A DNA stretch of 64,000 nucleotides from Bacteroidota bacterium (GTDB lineage: Bacteria > Bacteroidota > Bacteroidia > NS11-12g > UBA9320), in NCBI GenBank assembly GCA_013359235.1, contig JABWCE010000008.1, forward strand, positions 1-64,000. The letters are read 5' to 3'. Positions within the stretch are counted from its first letter, which is position 1. The number at the start of each line of letters is the position of its first letter. The position numbers were made by a program, and so were the translations under genes. Under the pieces are notes generated by a model, which searched no databases, was not told where the DNA came from, and saw only the letters and a program-made list of their open reading frames with translations. Positions 17,542 to 26,886 of the stretch are shown here, piece after piece.

Positions 17542-17576
17542 AAGCCTTTATTTTACAAAAGGCACATCACTTTTTT

Positions 17577-18488
17577 ATGTCAATAGAAGCAATTGAGTTA
17601 AGCAAAATTTACGGCTCACAAAAGGCTTTAGATAATATAAGTTTTTCAATAAATTCGGGTGAAATTGTGGGATTTTTGGGACCCAATGGTGCCGGAAAAT
17701 CTACAACCATGAAAATTCTTACTTGTTTTATAAAACAAACATCAGGCATAGCAAAAATTTGTGGATATGAAACCTTAAAATCTCCCGAAGAAGTAAAAAT
17801 GAGGATAGGATATCTGCCAGAAAATAATCCGTTATATACCGAAATGTATGTAAGCGAATATTTGAATTTTGTTGCAGGTTTTTATAAATTAAGTAATGTA
17901 AAAGCAAGAATAGACGAAATAATACAAATCACAGGACTTGCAGAAGAAAGACATAAAAAAATTGTAGCATTATCAAAAGGTTACAGACAAAGAGTAGGTT
18001 TATCGCAGGCTTTAATTCACAATCCTGAAGTATTAATTTTAGACGAACCTACTTCTGGGCTTGACCCCAACCAGATAAACGATATTAGAAAAATTATTAA
18101 AGATTTTGGCAAAGACCGCACTATACTTCTATCTACACATATTATGCAAGAAGCAGAAGCATTATGCGACAGAATAATTATTATAAACAAGGGTAAAATA
18201 GTAATTGATGAACAAACTCAAGTGTTAAGGCAAAAATTCACTTCAAATCTTGTTATAAACGTTGAATTTAAAAATGAGGTTTCAAAAAGTAAGTTATTAA
18301 AACTTGAAGGAATTCTTTCTGCTATTTGTATAAAAGAAAACCATTGGAGAATAGAATCTGATGGAAATTCAGACATCCGCGAAATTCTTTTCAAATTTGC
18401 TGTAGAAACAGAAAATATTATATTGAAACAAAACGAAGAGGAACAAAAACTCGAAGAAATTTTTCACCAACTTACTCAAAGCAAATGA
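17577..18488 (+). CDS. gldA: GldA, ATP-binding subunit of gliding-motility ABC transporter
   Basis: A 303-residue ABC ATPase with Walker A GPNGAGKST (35-43), signature LSKGYRQRVGLSQAL, Walker B VLILDEPTSGLD and the switch histidine in STHIMQEAE. Identification as GldA rests on the following genes, which are clear GldF and GldG homologues. The Gld ABC complex is needed for gliding in Flavobacterium johnsoniae, although its substrate is unknown and it is not part of the T9SS itself. The stop overlaps the gldF start by ATGA, so the pair is translationally coupled. Confidence 0.9.
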   Translation: MSIEAIELSKIYGSQKALDNISFSINSGEIVGFLGPNGAGKSTTMKILTCFIKQTSGIAKICGYETLKSPEEVKMRIGYLPENNPLYTEMYVSEYLNFVAGFYKLSNVKARIDEIIQITGLAEERHKKIVALSKGYRQRVGLSQALIHNPEVLILDEPTSGLDPNQINDIRKIIKDFGKDRTILLSTHIMQEAEALCDRIIIINKGKIVIDEQTQVLRQKFTSNLVINVEFKNEVSKSKLLKLEGILSAICIKENHWRIESDGNSDIREILFKFAVETENIILKQNEEEQKLEEIFHQLTQSK

Positions 18489-19210
18489 AAACGCTATTAA
18501 TTAAAGAAATCAGAAGTTTTCTCAGTTCGCTAATAGCCACTATTGTTATAACAGTTTTTTTACTTGCAATAGGCTTGTTTATGTGGGTTTTCCCGGATAG
18601 CAATGTGCTAGATTACGGGTATTCAACACTCGATACTTTATTTTATATGGCTCCATGGGTTTTTATTTTTCTTATTTCTGCTATTACAATGAAATCTTTT
18701 GCCGAAGAAAGAAAAATGGGAACTATGGAAACATTGGCAACTAAGCCATTGAGCAAGTATAAAATAATTTTAGCAAAATATTTTGCCGCTTTGATACTTG
18801 TACTTTTTTCTATTCTGCCAACATTTGTTTACTTTTACTCTGTATATAATCTTGGTTCGCCTCAAGGAAATATTGATACCGGAGCCACTTGGGGGTCGTA
18901 TATTGGTTTAATTTTTTTAGGAAGTTGTTATGTGTCAATTGGCCTTTTTTCATCATCAGTTACCGATAATCAAATTGTAGCATTTATTTTAAGCATGTTT
19001 TTGTGTTTTCTTTGTTTTTCGGCTTTTCAACAAATTAGTAAACTCGGTTTTTTGAGCCAAATTGATTTTTTGATTGAATGGCTTGGAATCAATTATCACT
19101 ATCAAAGCATAAGTCGTGGTGTGCTCGATTCGCGTGATATATTGTATTTTATAAGTTTTACTGCACTTTTTTTAGGTTTTACCAAAAGAAATATTTCTAC
19201 TGCAAAATGA
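18485..19210 (+). CDS. gldF: GldF, permease subunit of gliding-motility ABC transporter
   Basis: A 241-residue ABC-2 type permease with six hydrophobic helices, starting FLSSLIATIVITVFLLAIGLFMWVF. The cytoplasmic loop FAEERKMGTMETLATKPLS is typical of GldF/NosY-type permeases, where it contacts the ATPase. It overlaps gldA upstream and gldG downstream by four bases each (ATGA), giving a tightly coupled three-gene unit. Confidence 0.92.
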   Translation: MKTLLIKEIRSFLSSLIATIVITVFLLAIGLFMWVFPDSNVLDYGYSTLDTLFYMAPWVFIFLISAITMKSFAEERKMGTMETLATKPLSKYKIILAKYFAALILVLFSILPTFVYFYSVYNLGSPQGNIDTGATWGSYIGLIFLGSCYVSIGLFSSSVTDNQIVAFILSMFLCFLCFSAFQQISKLGFLSQIDFLIEWLGINYHYQSISRGVLDSRDILYFISFTALFLGFTKRNISTAK

Positions 19211-21015
19211 AAAAAAACGTGAGTGATATAAAAAACAGAATTTTTAAAAACAAATTATTATCTGATTTTATAATCTTTCTTGCCGTATTGGTTGTATTAA
19301 ACATAATAGCAGACGAATTTTATTTCAGGATTGATTTAACCAAAGAAAAAAGATATACTCTTGCAAAATCAACAAAAAACTTACTTGGTAAACTTGACGA
19401 TGTTGTTTACTTCAATATATATCTCGATGGCGATTTAACTTCAGATTACAAAAGGCTTAAAGAAGCCTGCCGTGATATTTTGAATGAATACAGACAACAA
19501 GCAGGTTCAAAAATTCAATTTGAATTTGAAGATGTTTTGTCAGACAAAGAGTTGAAAGAAAAAGATGAAATTTTAAAACAGCTTTCGGCAAAAGGTCTTG
19601 AAATTAACAGAAGCGAAATAAGCGATGATAAAGAAGCTGCCGAAAAATTTATTATTCCCGGGGCAATAGTATTTTTTAAAGGCAAAGAATATCCGTTGAA
19701 TTTTTTGAAAAAAAAGTTTGGAAATTCAATTGAACAAGACATAAATCAATCAATAGAATTGCTGGAATATGAAATAGGGAATATTTTGAGAAAGTGTGTG
19801 GCAAACAATGAAGTGAAATTAGCCTTAATAAATGGACATGGCGAACTTACTGATAATGACATTGCGGATATTGGCAATGAACTTTCAAATTTTTATACTT
19901 TGAGCAGGTTTAATTTGAATTTGAAAGACACAAACTGTTTGAAACAAGTAAGACGAACAATTGCCGATTCGGGCAAAATTACTCCTCAAACACTTGTTAA
20001 AACATTGATAGGCAAAATAAAAACCTTTAAAGGTATAATAATTGCAAAACCTGTAATTCATTTCACCGATCTCGAAAAATTTATAATTGACCAATATGTG
20101 ATGAACGGAGGGAAAGTAATTTGGTTAGTTGAAAGTCTTAATGCCGAAATGGATAGCGTTGGCAAATACGGCAGTATTTTTACTTATGATTATGATTTAA
20201 ACCTTAATGATATTTTGTTTCGATATGGTGTTAGAATAAATCCTGATCTTGTACAAGATATGCAGTGTCATGGAATACCCGTTGTGTCAAAAGGCGGTTC
20301 GGGCAAACCAGGTTTTTTACCATGGTTGTATTATCCATTATTTAATGCAGGCGATAGCACACATCCAATAGTGAAAAATCTTGGAAGTGTTTGGGGACAG
20401 TTTGCAAGCAGTATAGATACTACATCAAACCAAAATATAAAAAAAACAATTTTACTTCAAAGTTCACAATATTCAAGAATTGCCGGCAATCCGGTAAATG
20501 TATCATTAGAGATACTCGGAATAAAACCCAATCCTGAAACTTTCAACAAGCCATATCGTTCAGTTGCAGTATTGTTAGAGGGCAGGTTCAAATCTCTATA
20601 TGAACATATTAGCAGTGTAAAACAAGAATTTCCTTTCAAGCCAGAAATTAGTAATAACAGCATGATAGTAATATCGGATGGCGATTTGATAAGAAACCAA
20701 ATAAAAAAGGGCAATGGAGAAATTTATCCTTTGGGTTACGATAGGTTTGCCAGCCAAACTTTTGGCGAAGCTGTGATTTTTGATAACAAAAAATTTATGT
20801 TAAATTGCATTGATTATCTGTGCGACGAAAGCAATCTTATAGAAGTTCGAACCAAAAATGTAGAACTTCGTTTGTTGGATAAAGCAAGAGTTAAAACCGA
20901 AAAAACCCGGTGGCAGTTGATTAATATGCTTTTACCTATACTGGCAATTATTTTGTTCAGTTATTTAAACTACATTTTGCGAAAGTTTAAATATGAAAAG
21001 AAGCATATTAAATAA
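19207..21015 (+). CDS. gldG: GldG, periplasmic subunit of gliding-motility ABC transporter
   Basis: A 602-residue protein anchored at both ends: an N-terminal helix (LLSDFIIFLAVLVVLNIIADEF) and a C-terminal one (INMLLPILAIILFSYLNYIL). Between them lies the extracytoplasmic GldG/ABC-type_uncharacterised domain, with FRIDLTKEKRYTLAKSTKNLL at its start and KLALINGHGELTD and GKVIWLVESLNAEMDS further on. It completes the GldAFG complex in the inner membrane. It converges with the PlsC-like gene across a 14-base gap with no visible hairpin. Confidence 0.93.
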   Translation: MKKNVSDIKNRIFKNKLLSDFIIFLAVLVVLNIIADEFYFRIDLTKEKRYTLAKSTKNLLGKLDDVVYFNIYLDGDLTSDYKRLKEACRDILNEYRQQAGSKIQFEFEDVLSDKELKEKDEILKQLSAKGLEINRSEISDDKEAAEKFIIPGAIVFFKGKEYPLNFLKKKFGNSIEQDINQSIELLEYEIGNILRKCVANNEVKLALINGHGELTDNDIADIGNELSNFYTLSRFNLNLKDTNCLKQVRRTIADSGKITPQTLVKTLIGKIKTFKGIIIAKPVIHFTDLEKFIIDQYVMNGGKVIWLVESLNAEMDSVGKYGSIFTYDYDLNLNDILFRYGVRINPDLVQDMQCHGIPVVSKGGSGKPGFLPWLYYPLFNAGDSTHPIVKNLGSVWGQFASSIDTTSNQNIKKTILLQSSQYSRIAGNPVNVSLEILGIKPNPETFNKPYRSVAVLLEGRFKSLYEHISSVKQEFPFKPEISNNSMIVISDGDLIRNQIKKGNGEIYPLGYDRFASQTFGEAVIFDNKKFMLNCIDYLCDESNLIEVRTKNVELRLLDKARVKTEKTRWQLINMLLPILAIILFSYLNYILRKFKYEKKHIK

Positions 21016-21029
21016 TTAACTTTCAAACC

Positions 21030-21587
21030 TTAAATGATACCTTTTTCGGGATATTTTCCTTTGTATTGCTTGAAAAAAGTCTTAATTTTTATCAGGTCAT
21101 CATCCAAATTTTCTGTTGGATAAAATGGTTCTGCAATAATTAATGTTTTTGAACTAAAATCAATAGCTGCCATAACAATAGGCACTTTTGCTAATGTAGC
21201 AATTGTGTAAAAACCTGTTTTCCATTGTGCCGTGTATTTTCGTGTGCCTTCGGGCGATATAGCTAATACAAAATCATTTTTTGTGTTAAATATTTCAACT
21301 ATCTTAGAAACCACATTGCTTCCTTTGCTGCGGTCAACCGGATAGCCTCCTAAGCATCTGAACAAATACCCGAATGGAAAAATAAAAAGTTCTTTTTTGC
21401 CAATAAACCATGATTTTAGCCTTAGACTGCTTCTTGCCCATAAACCAATCATAAAATCCCAGTTGCTGGTATGTGGTGCAACAATAATAACGTATTTTTT
21501 AAGTGTGGGCTTTTTCCCTGATATTTTCCATCCTAATATTTTTTCAAAAATCAGAATGTAAACCGGTCGTAAAAATCTTCCGTACAT
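21030..21587 (-). CDS. PlsC-like lysophospholipid acyltransferase
   Basis: A 185-residue acyltransferase of the glycerol-3-phosphate acyltransferase superfamily. The catalytic HX4D motif is HTSNWDF near residue 37, and the acceptor-binding motif is SPEGTRKY near residue 113. It probably acylates a lysophospholipid or other lipid at the inner membrane. The short length and the HTSNWD form place it in the small PlsC-like subgroup, so I do not call it plsC. It is the last gene of a minus-strand unit with the thioesterase and the ABC ATPase. Confidence 0.85.
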   Translation of the reverse strand: MYGRFLRPVYILIFEKILGWKISGKKPTLKKYVIIVAPHTSNWDFMIGLWARSSLRLKSWFIGKKELFIFPFGYLFRCLGGYPVDRSKGSNVVSKIVEIFNTKNDFVLAISPEGTRKYTAQWKTGFYTIATLAKVPIVMAAIDFSSKTLIIAEPFYPTENLDDDLIKIKTFFKQYKGKYPEKGII

Positions 21588-21599
21588 TTAATACAAATA

Positions 21600-22001
21600 T
21601 TAAATATTTTCTAAAACATTTCTTAGTTCATCATCAAGTTGTACAGCTTTTCTGGTTTTTAAATCAATAAGTACAAATGTTACATCAGCTTGGCAAATAA
21701 TATGTTTTTTATGTTTATCATACACAGTTTGATGAACCACAGAGCTTTTGTTTCCTACAGATTTTATTTGAGTTTTTATTTCGAGAACATTATTAATAAA
21801 CGATGGATTTTTGTAATTAATATTTATGTTTACTACAACAAAACCTAAGTTTCTTTTTGAAAAAAATCCCGAATCAATAAGTTCTTGCATAGCTTCCCAT
21901 CGGGCAATTTCAAGAAATTCGAGATATCTGGCATTGTTTGTATGTCCAAAAACGTCAATATGAAAACCGCGTATGGTAATTTCGGTAGTAGAAATTTTCA
22001 T
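21600..22001 (-). CDS. Acyl-CoA thioesterase, 4HBT/YbgC-like
   Basis: A 133-residue hotdog-fold thioesterase. The catalytic segment DVFGHTNNARYLEFLEIARWEAM matches the 4-hydroxybenzoyl-CoA thioesterase family, with the aspartate at the start (D in HIDVFGH). It probably hydrolyses an acyl-CoA or acyl-ACP in the cytoplasm. Spacing is 12 bases to the acyltransferase and 3 bases from the ABC gene, so the three are cotranscribed; a lipid-turnover link with the acyltransferase is plausible. Confidence 0.9.
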   Translation of the reverse strand: MKISTTEITIRGFHIDVFGHTNNARYLEFLEIARWEAMQELIDSGFFSKRNLGFVVVNININYKNPSFINNVLEIKTQIKSVGNKSSVVHQTVYDKHKKHIICQADVTFVLIDLKTRKAVQLDDELRNVLENI

Positions 22002-22004
22002 TTT

Positions 22005-23639
22005 TCAATTATAAATGCAATTAATTAAAAATTTTGTATATTCTGTTTGTGGGTTGTTTAATATTTCAGGTAATTTTCCTTGCTCTTCTATTTTTCCGTT
22101 TTTGAGTATAATTATTTCATCAGCCATATATCCTACAATATTAAGGTCGTGAGATATAAAAAGGTAAGTAAGACTAAGTTTTGATTGTAAATCTTTTAGT
22201 AAATTCAAAATTTGAGATTGAACAGAAACATCGAGAGCCGAAACTGCTTCGTCAAGAATTAATATTGATGGTTTTGTTGATAATGCTCTTGCAATACAAA
22301 CTCTTTGCCGCTGCCCACCACTCATTTGATGTGGATATTTGTAGTAAAAATCAGCCGTAAGCCCGGTTAGTTCTAATAGTTTTAAAGTTTCTTGTTTGGT
22401 ATTTTTTTTACTATTGATTTTATTTACAATCATCGGCTCTGAAATAGCTTCACCGGCCGTAATTGTAGGATTTAGCGAAGAGTATGGATCTTGAAAAACC
22501 ATTTGAATTTTGCTTTTGTCGGTTGACAAGTTTTTAAAATCTCCGGATGTTTCTTTTTCAAGATTTGTCAGTATTTTAGCTAAAGTACTTTTGCCACAGC
22601 CCGATTCTCCTACAATTCCTATTGTACTGTTTGAATATGCTGAAAACGAAATTCCCTTTATTACTGCTTGGCTATTTTTATTTTTTGCAAAAAATGAATT
22701 TTTAAAATATGATTTTGTTATGTTGTTTACATCGAGTATTTTATTTCCTATAAGGTTTTTGTTTCTTTTGATTACTTCAAATTTTTTTTCGAAAAACTCA
22801 CCATTTTCATTTTGACCAATTAAATCAGATATTGTTGGCAATATATATCCAGCGTTTTTGTAATCGGGACGGGTTTTCATCAAAGCCTTAGTATAAGGGT
22901 GCGAAGGGTTTTCAAAAATTTTATTTTTATCTCCTGTTTCTACTATTTGCCCTTTATACATTACAATAATATGGTTGGCTACGGATTTTAGGCAATTCAA
23001 ATCATGTGAAATAAAAATCATTGACATACCTCGTTTTTTTACCATTTCAACCATAAGGTCAATAATAGATTTTTGAACAGAAGCATCGAGTGCAGTGGTA
23101 GGTTCGTCGGCTATTAGCAATCGCGGATTATTTGCAAGAGCCATTGCAATCATTACTCTTTGCCTTTGTCCACCCGAAATTTGATGAGGATATGAGTTGA
23201 ATATTCTTTCGGTGTCGGGCAATTTTACTTCTCCAAAAAGATTTAATACTTTTGATTTTAATTCGTTTTTATTTATCTTTTGATGTGCCAATATTGCTTC
23301 ACAAACCTGAAAGCCGCATGTGTACACCGGATTTAGTGCAGTCATTGGTTCCTGAAAAACATAAGATATTTCTTTTCCTCTAAGTTTGGTTAATTCATTT
23401 TCGTTGCAATGCAAAAGATCAATAGTTTTTCCATCGTTTTTTGTGAAAAGCACATTACCATTTATCTTAACTGTTTTAGGCAAAAGTTTTGTAATACCCA
23501 TACATGTTACACTCTTGCCCGACCCTGATTCGCCTACTATGCCGGTTATTTTTCCTTCATCTACATCAAACGAAACATCTTTTACCAAATGTATATCTTC
23601 AGCAATTGCATTAAATTCTGAAATTTTTATTAAAGACAT
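22005..23639 (-). CDS. Tandem-ATPase ABC protein, oligopeptide/dipeptide (OppDF-like) type
   Basis: The 544-residue protein carries two complete ABC ATPase domains. The first has GESGSGKS (36-43), ISGGQRQRVMIAMAL and LLIADEPTTALD; the second has GESGCGKS, MSGGQRQRVCIARAL and ILILDEAVSALD. Each is followed by an ISHDLN switch and the first by an OppD-type C-terminal region (NPSHPYTKALM). This is the fused YejF/GsiA form that energises peptide importers. No permease or binding-protein gene is nearby, so its partners must be elsewhere. Confidence 0.93.
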   Translation of the reverse strand: MSLIKISEFNAIAEDIHLVKDVSFDVDEGKITGIVGESGSGKSVTCMGITKLLPKTVKINGNVLFTKNDGKTIDLLHCNENELTKLRGKEISYVFQEPMTALNPVYTCGFQVCEAILAHQKINKNELKSKVLNLFGEVKLPDTERIFNSYPHQISGGQRQRVMIAMALANNPRLLIADEPTTALDASVQKSIIDLMVEMVKKRGMSMIFISHDLNCLKSVANHIIVMYKGQIVETGDKNKIFENPSHPYTKALMKTRPDYKNAGYILPTISDLIGQNENGEFFEKKFEVIKRNKNLIGNKILDVNNITKSYFKNSFFAKNKNSQAVIKGISFSAYSNSTIGIVGESGCGKSTLAKILTNLEKETSGDFKNLSTDKSKIQMVFQDPYSSLNPTITAGEAISEPMIVNKINSKKNTKQETLKLLELTGLTADFYYKYPHQMSGGQRQRVCIARALSTKPSILILDEAVSALDVSVQSQILNLLKDLQSKLSLTYLFISHDLNIVGYMADEIIILKNGKIEEQGKLPEILNNPQTEYTKFLINCIYN

Positions 23640-23648
23640 TTTATATGT

Positions 23649-24140
23649 TTACCTTATTCTGTCATACGATTTAACTAATTCATCATCTTTATTAATTCCC
23701 TTTCCTGCATTAAAATTTGCCCATGCAGAAACAAAAGGAAAAATTAGCGAAATAACAGGATTGTATTCATGTCCATAGTCAAAATATCGGGTACTTATGC
23801 CATAGTAATACATTAAAAACAATTGGATGACAATTAAAAAATAATTAATTTTTACTATAATTTTCTGATATTTTCTGTTTTTAAACAATAGGATACAAAA
23901 AGCAGAGAGCATTGCAATCAACAAGGTGGTGTATTTCAAAAAACTATTTTGATGATTAACAACTCTGCTTTTGGCAATATCAATATTGGTATATGAAAAA
24001 CCAATATCTGCAAAAGCATCTTCAATTACTTTACCATCAATTTGCCCTTCAGCCTGCAAGAATGGGATATTGAGCCAAACCGATGAAATGTTAATAACAA
24101 AAATCAACAAAAGCCAGATAGATTGTTTTCTTTGAATCAT
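23649..24140 (-). CDS. DUF4293 family membrane protein
   Basis: Starting at MIQRKQSIW gives a 163-residue membrane protein; MIQR is the usual beginning of this Bacteroidota family and the track start 27 bases upstream would add an unconserved tail. Four hydrophobic stretches are visible, the second being YTTLLIAMLSAFCILLF. Function unknown. It is the first gene of the minus-strand unit that continues into the tandem ABC protein 9 bases on, and it is divergent from truA. Confidence 0.8.
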   Translation of the reverse strand: MIQRKQSIWLLLIFVINISSVWLNIPFLQAEGQIDGKVIEDAFADIGFSYTNIDIAKSRVVNHQNSFLKYTTLLIAMLSAFCILLFKNRKYQKIIVKINYFLIVIQLFLMYYYGISTRYFDYGHEYNPVISLIFPFVSAWANFNAGKGINKDDELVKSYDRIR

Positions 24141-24197
24141 ACTACAAACCAACCTAAAATTTTTCAAATGAACAATAATGTAATAATACTTAAATCA

Positions 24198-24205
24198 TAT
24201 TTTTG
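24198..24205 (+). promoter_or_regulatory. Candidate -7 box (TATTTTTG) for truA
   Basis: TATTTTTG fits TAnnTTTG. Transcription would begin near 24210, essentially on the TTG that the ORF track uses as the truA start, which favours the ATG at 24223. Confidence 0.45.
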
Positions 24206-24222
24206 AATAATTGAAATTAAAA

Positions 24223-24933
24223 ATGATAATATCGTTTGATGGTACTGCATATCATGGATGGCAAAAACAGAAAAATGCAATATCAGTACAACAAATAATT
24301 GAACAAAAACTTGAAATTTTAATCGGTAAAAAAACCGAAACTTTAGGATGTGGCAGAACAGATACAGGAGTGCATGCACGTAAATTTGTTTTACATTTTG
24401 AAACTATAAAAAAACCAAGTAAAAACTTTTTGTACAACCTAAATTCTATTTTGCCTCAAGATATTGCAGTATTGAAAATCTCACACGTTAATAGCAGTTT
24501 TAATGCAAGATTTTCTGCCAAAAAACGCGAATACAGATATTTTATACATTTCGAAAAAAATCCATTTTTGATAAATAAAAGTACTTTGCTTAATAAAAAT
24601 CCTGATTTTGATAAGCTGAATAAAGCATGTGAAATTTTAAAAAAATACAACGATTTTGCAAGTTTCAGCAAAAAAGGTTCTGACAACAAAACGACGATTT
24701 GTAAGATTTATGAAGCCAAATGGGTCAAAAAAAACAAACAATACATATTTATAATAATAGCAGATCGTTTTTTAAGAAATATGGTAAGAGCCATTACCGG
24801 AACAATGCTTGATATTGGATATGGGAAAATAAATATTGATGATTTTGTAAAAATTATTGAAAGCAAAGACCGCAAAAACTCTTCAACATCAGCACCGCCA
24901 GGCGGATTGTATCTATGGGATATTAAATATTAG
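24223..24933 (+). CDS. truA: tRNA pseudouridine(38-40) synthase TruA
   Basis: TruA converts uridines 38-40 of the tRNA anticodon arm to pseudouridine. The signature GCGRTDTGVHAR contains the catalytic aspartate (D47 from the ATG), and ISFDGTAYHGWQ forms the N-terminal strand. The C-terminal RFLRNMVRAITGTMLDIGYGK is also conserved. I start at the ATG at 24223 (236 residues) because the upstream TTG at 24211 would sit on the predicted transcription start; TTG would add only four residues. Cotranscription with trpS is possible, but trpS has its own promoter box. Confidence 0.93.
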   Translation: MIISFDGTAYHGWQKQKNAISVQQIIEQKLEILIGKKTETLGCGRTDTGVHARKFVLHFETIKKPSKNFLYNLNSILPQDIAVLKISHVNSSFNARFSAKKREYRYFIHFEKNPFLINKSTLLNKNPDFDKLNKACEILKKYNDFASFSKKGSDNKTTICKIYEAKWVKKNKQYIFIIIADRFLRNMVRAITGTMLDIGYGKINIDDFVKIIESKDRKNSSTSAPPGGLYLWDIKY

Positions 24934-24978
24934 TTTTAAAAATAAAATTATAAAATTTTTTATTCAAAACCCTCAAAT

Positions 24979-24986
24979 TATTTTTG
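24979..24986 (+). promoter_or_regulatory. Candidate -7 box (TATTTTTG) for trpS
   Basis: TATTTTTG overlaps the TTG used as the start of the ORF track line, so translation must begin downstream. The ATG at 24999 is 12 bases after the box. Confidence 0.45.
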
Positions 24987-24998
24987 TCCGAAATTAAA

Positions 24999-26000
24999 AT
25001 GAAAGAAATAGTAGTAAGTGGAATTAGACCAACCGGAAAATTACATTTAGGCAATTATTTTGGTGCAGTTGCAAGTTTTTTGAAAATGCAGAACGATTAC
25101 AACTGTTTTTTCTTTATAGCCGATATACATTCGCTTACAACCCATCCAGTACCAAATGATTTGCACAATAATGTAAAACAAGTTTTGGCAGAATACCTCG
25201 CCTTAGGTCTAAATCCTGATAAATGCACACTTTTTATACAAAGCGATGTGCCACAAGTAACCGAATTATATACTTATATGAATATGAATGCTTACATAGG
25301 TGAGTTAGAGCGGTCAGCTTCATTCAAAGAAAAAATAAGAACTCAACCCGACAATGTAAATGCCGGCTTACTTACCTATCCTGTACTAATGGCTGCTGAT
25401 ATTTTGATACATAAAGCTAATAAAGTACCCGTTGGTAAAGACCAACAGCAACATCTTGAAATGACGCGGCAATTTGGCAACAGATTCAATAGGTTGTATA
25501 ATGTTGATTACTTTCCCGAACCCATAGCATTTGCTAACAACAACGAACTTGTAAAAGTGCCCGGTTTGAGCGGAGCCGGTAAAATGAGCAAAAGCGTAAG
25601 CGAAACTGATGCTATATTTCTTGCAGATGCTGAAGAAATAAATAATAAAAAAATAATGAGAGCAAAAACCGATAGTGGTCCAACTCAAAAAAATCAGAAA
25701 AAACCACAGGAAATACAAAACTTATTTGATTTGTTGAAATTGGTTAGCGATGAAAAAACAGTTACACATTATGAAATAGCGTATAATGATTGTACAATAA
25801 AATATGGAGAATTTAAAAAAGCACTTGCTACCGATATGGAATTTTTTTTAAAACCCATAAGAGAAAAAATAGCAGAAATTTTTCAAAACGATAAATTAAT
25901 AACAGAAGTTGCAAAAACAGGTGCTCAAAAAGCACGTGAAAGCGCCGATAGAACGTTAAAAGAAGTAAGAGAAATAATAGGATTCAGAAAGTTTTATTAA
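24999..26000 (+). CDS. trpS: Tryptophanyl-tRNA synthetase
   Basis: Class I aminoacyl-tRNA synthetase that charges tRNA-Trp. The HIGH-like motif is in GIRPTGKLHLGNYFGAV, the KMSKS loop in GAGKMSKSVSE, and the conserved PVLMAADILIH and GKDQQQHLEMTR segments are present. The start is the ATG giving MKEIVVSGIRPTG (333 residues), the usual family length. The ORF track starts five codons earlier at a TTG that overlaps the promoter box. Confidence 0.96.
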   Translation: MKEIVVSGIRPTGKLHLGNYFGAVASFLKMQNDYNCFFFIADIHSLTTHPVPNDLHNNVKQVLAEYLALGLNPDKCTLFIQSDVPQVTELYTYMNMNAYIGELERSASFKEKIRTQPDNVNAGLLTYPVLMAADILIHKANKVPVGKDQQQHLEMTRQFGNRFNRLYNVDYFPEPIAFANNNELVKVPGLSGAGKMSKSVSETDAIFLADAEEINNKKIMRAKTDSGPTQKNQKKPQEIQNLFDLLKLVSDEKTVTHYEIAYNDCTIKYGEFKKALATDMEFFLKPIREKIAEIFQNDKLITEVAKTGAQKARESADRTLKEVREIIGFRKFY

Positions 26001-26089
26001 AATATCCGGTTTGTTGAAAAATATTTTTCATCAACTAATAAAATTCTAATTAATAAAAGTACTATAATTGAACAAAAAAATAATAAAGC

Positions 26090-26719
26090 ATGAGTGATTC
26101 ATCATTGCATATAGCAGTATCGGGAAATATTGGAGCCGGTAAAACAACCCTTACTCAAATGCTTGCAAAGCATTATAATTGGGAACCGCATTTTGAAGCA
26201 CTCGACGATAACCCATATATTAGCGATTTTTATGACGATATGCATAGGTGGTCATTTAATATGCAAATGTATTTTCTGAATTCACGTTTCAATAGCATAC
26301 TTGAAATAAAAAGAGGAAACAATTCTGTTATACAAGACCGAACTATTTATGAAGATGCCAATATTTTTGCTCCAAACCTACATGGTATGGGATTGATGAG
26401 TACAAGAGATTTTAATACTTATAAATCTTTGTTTGAAAGTGTAAAAAATTTAATTAAACCACCTGATTTGTTAATTTATCTTAGAGCAGCTATACCAACA
26501 CTTGTAAATCAAATACAAAAAAGAGGCAGACAATATGAAGATTCAATAAGATTAGATTATTTAAAAAGACTAAACGAAAGATACGAAGCATGGATTTCAA
26601 ATTATAAAGATGGAAAACTATTGATAATAGACATAGATGATTTGGATTTTGAAAACAAACCTGAAGATTTTGGTCAAATTATTAATAAAGTAGATTCTAT
26701 GCTAAACGGTTTATTTTAA
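26090..26719 (+). CDS. Deoxynucleoside kinase
   Basis: A 209-residue P-loop kinase of the deoxynucleoside kinase family, which phosphorylates deoxyadenosine, deoxyguanosine or similar nucleosides for dNTP salvage. Walker A is SGNIGAGKTT (11-20). The catalytic/substrate region reads HFEALDDNPYISDFYDD, the DRS-like motif is QDRTIYEDANIF, and the LID region contains QIQKRGRQYEDSI. Which nucleoside it prefers is not readable. It precedes the ribosomal locus by 167 bases that hold that locus's promoter. Confidence 0.9.
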   Translation: MSDSSLHIAVSGNIGAGKTTLTQMLAKHYNWEPHFEALDDNPYISDFYDDMHRWSFNMQMYFLNSRFNSILEIKRGNNSVIQDRTIYEDANIFAPNLHGMGLMSTRDFNTYKSLFESVKNLIKPPDLLIYLRAAIPTLVNQIQKRGRQYEDSIRLDYLKRLNERYEAWISNYKDGKLLIIDIDDLDFENKPEDFGQIINKVDSMLNGLF

Positions 26720-26820
26720 TTTATCTATTATCATTCTTTTAAACTTAAGAAAAAAAAAACCTTAGTAAAAATTAAAAAAGACAGGCATTAAAATATTTTT
26801 TTAAAAATTATAAAATCTGT

Positions 26821-26851
26821 TTTGTAATTTATTTATTAAATCTTACTTTTG
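26821..26851 (+). promoter_or_regulatory. Bacteroidota-type promoter of the ribosomal protein locus
   Basis: A -33 TTTG (26821-26824) and a -7 TACTTTTG (26844-26851) are separated by 19 bases, matching the Bacteroidota housekeeping promoter TTTG-N19-TAnnTTTG. The rpsL ATG lies 35 bases downstream. This is the best two-part promoter match I found in the window. Confidence 0.8.
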
Positions 26852-26886
26852 CAGTCCTTTAAAAAAATTGAAGAAAATAAAAGTAA

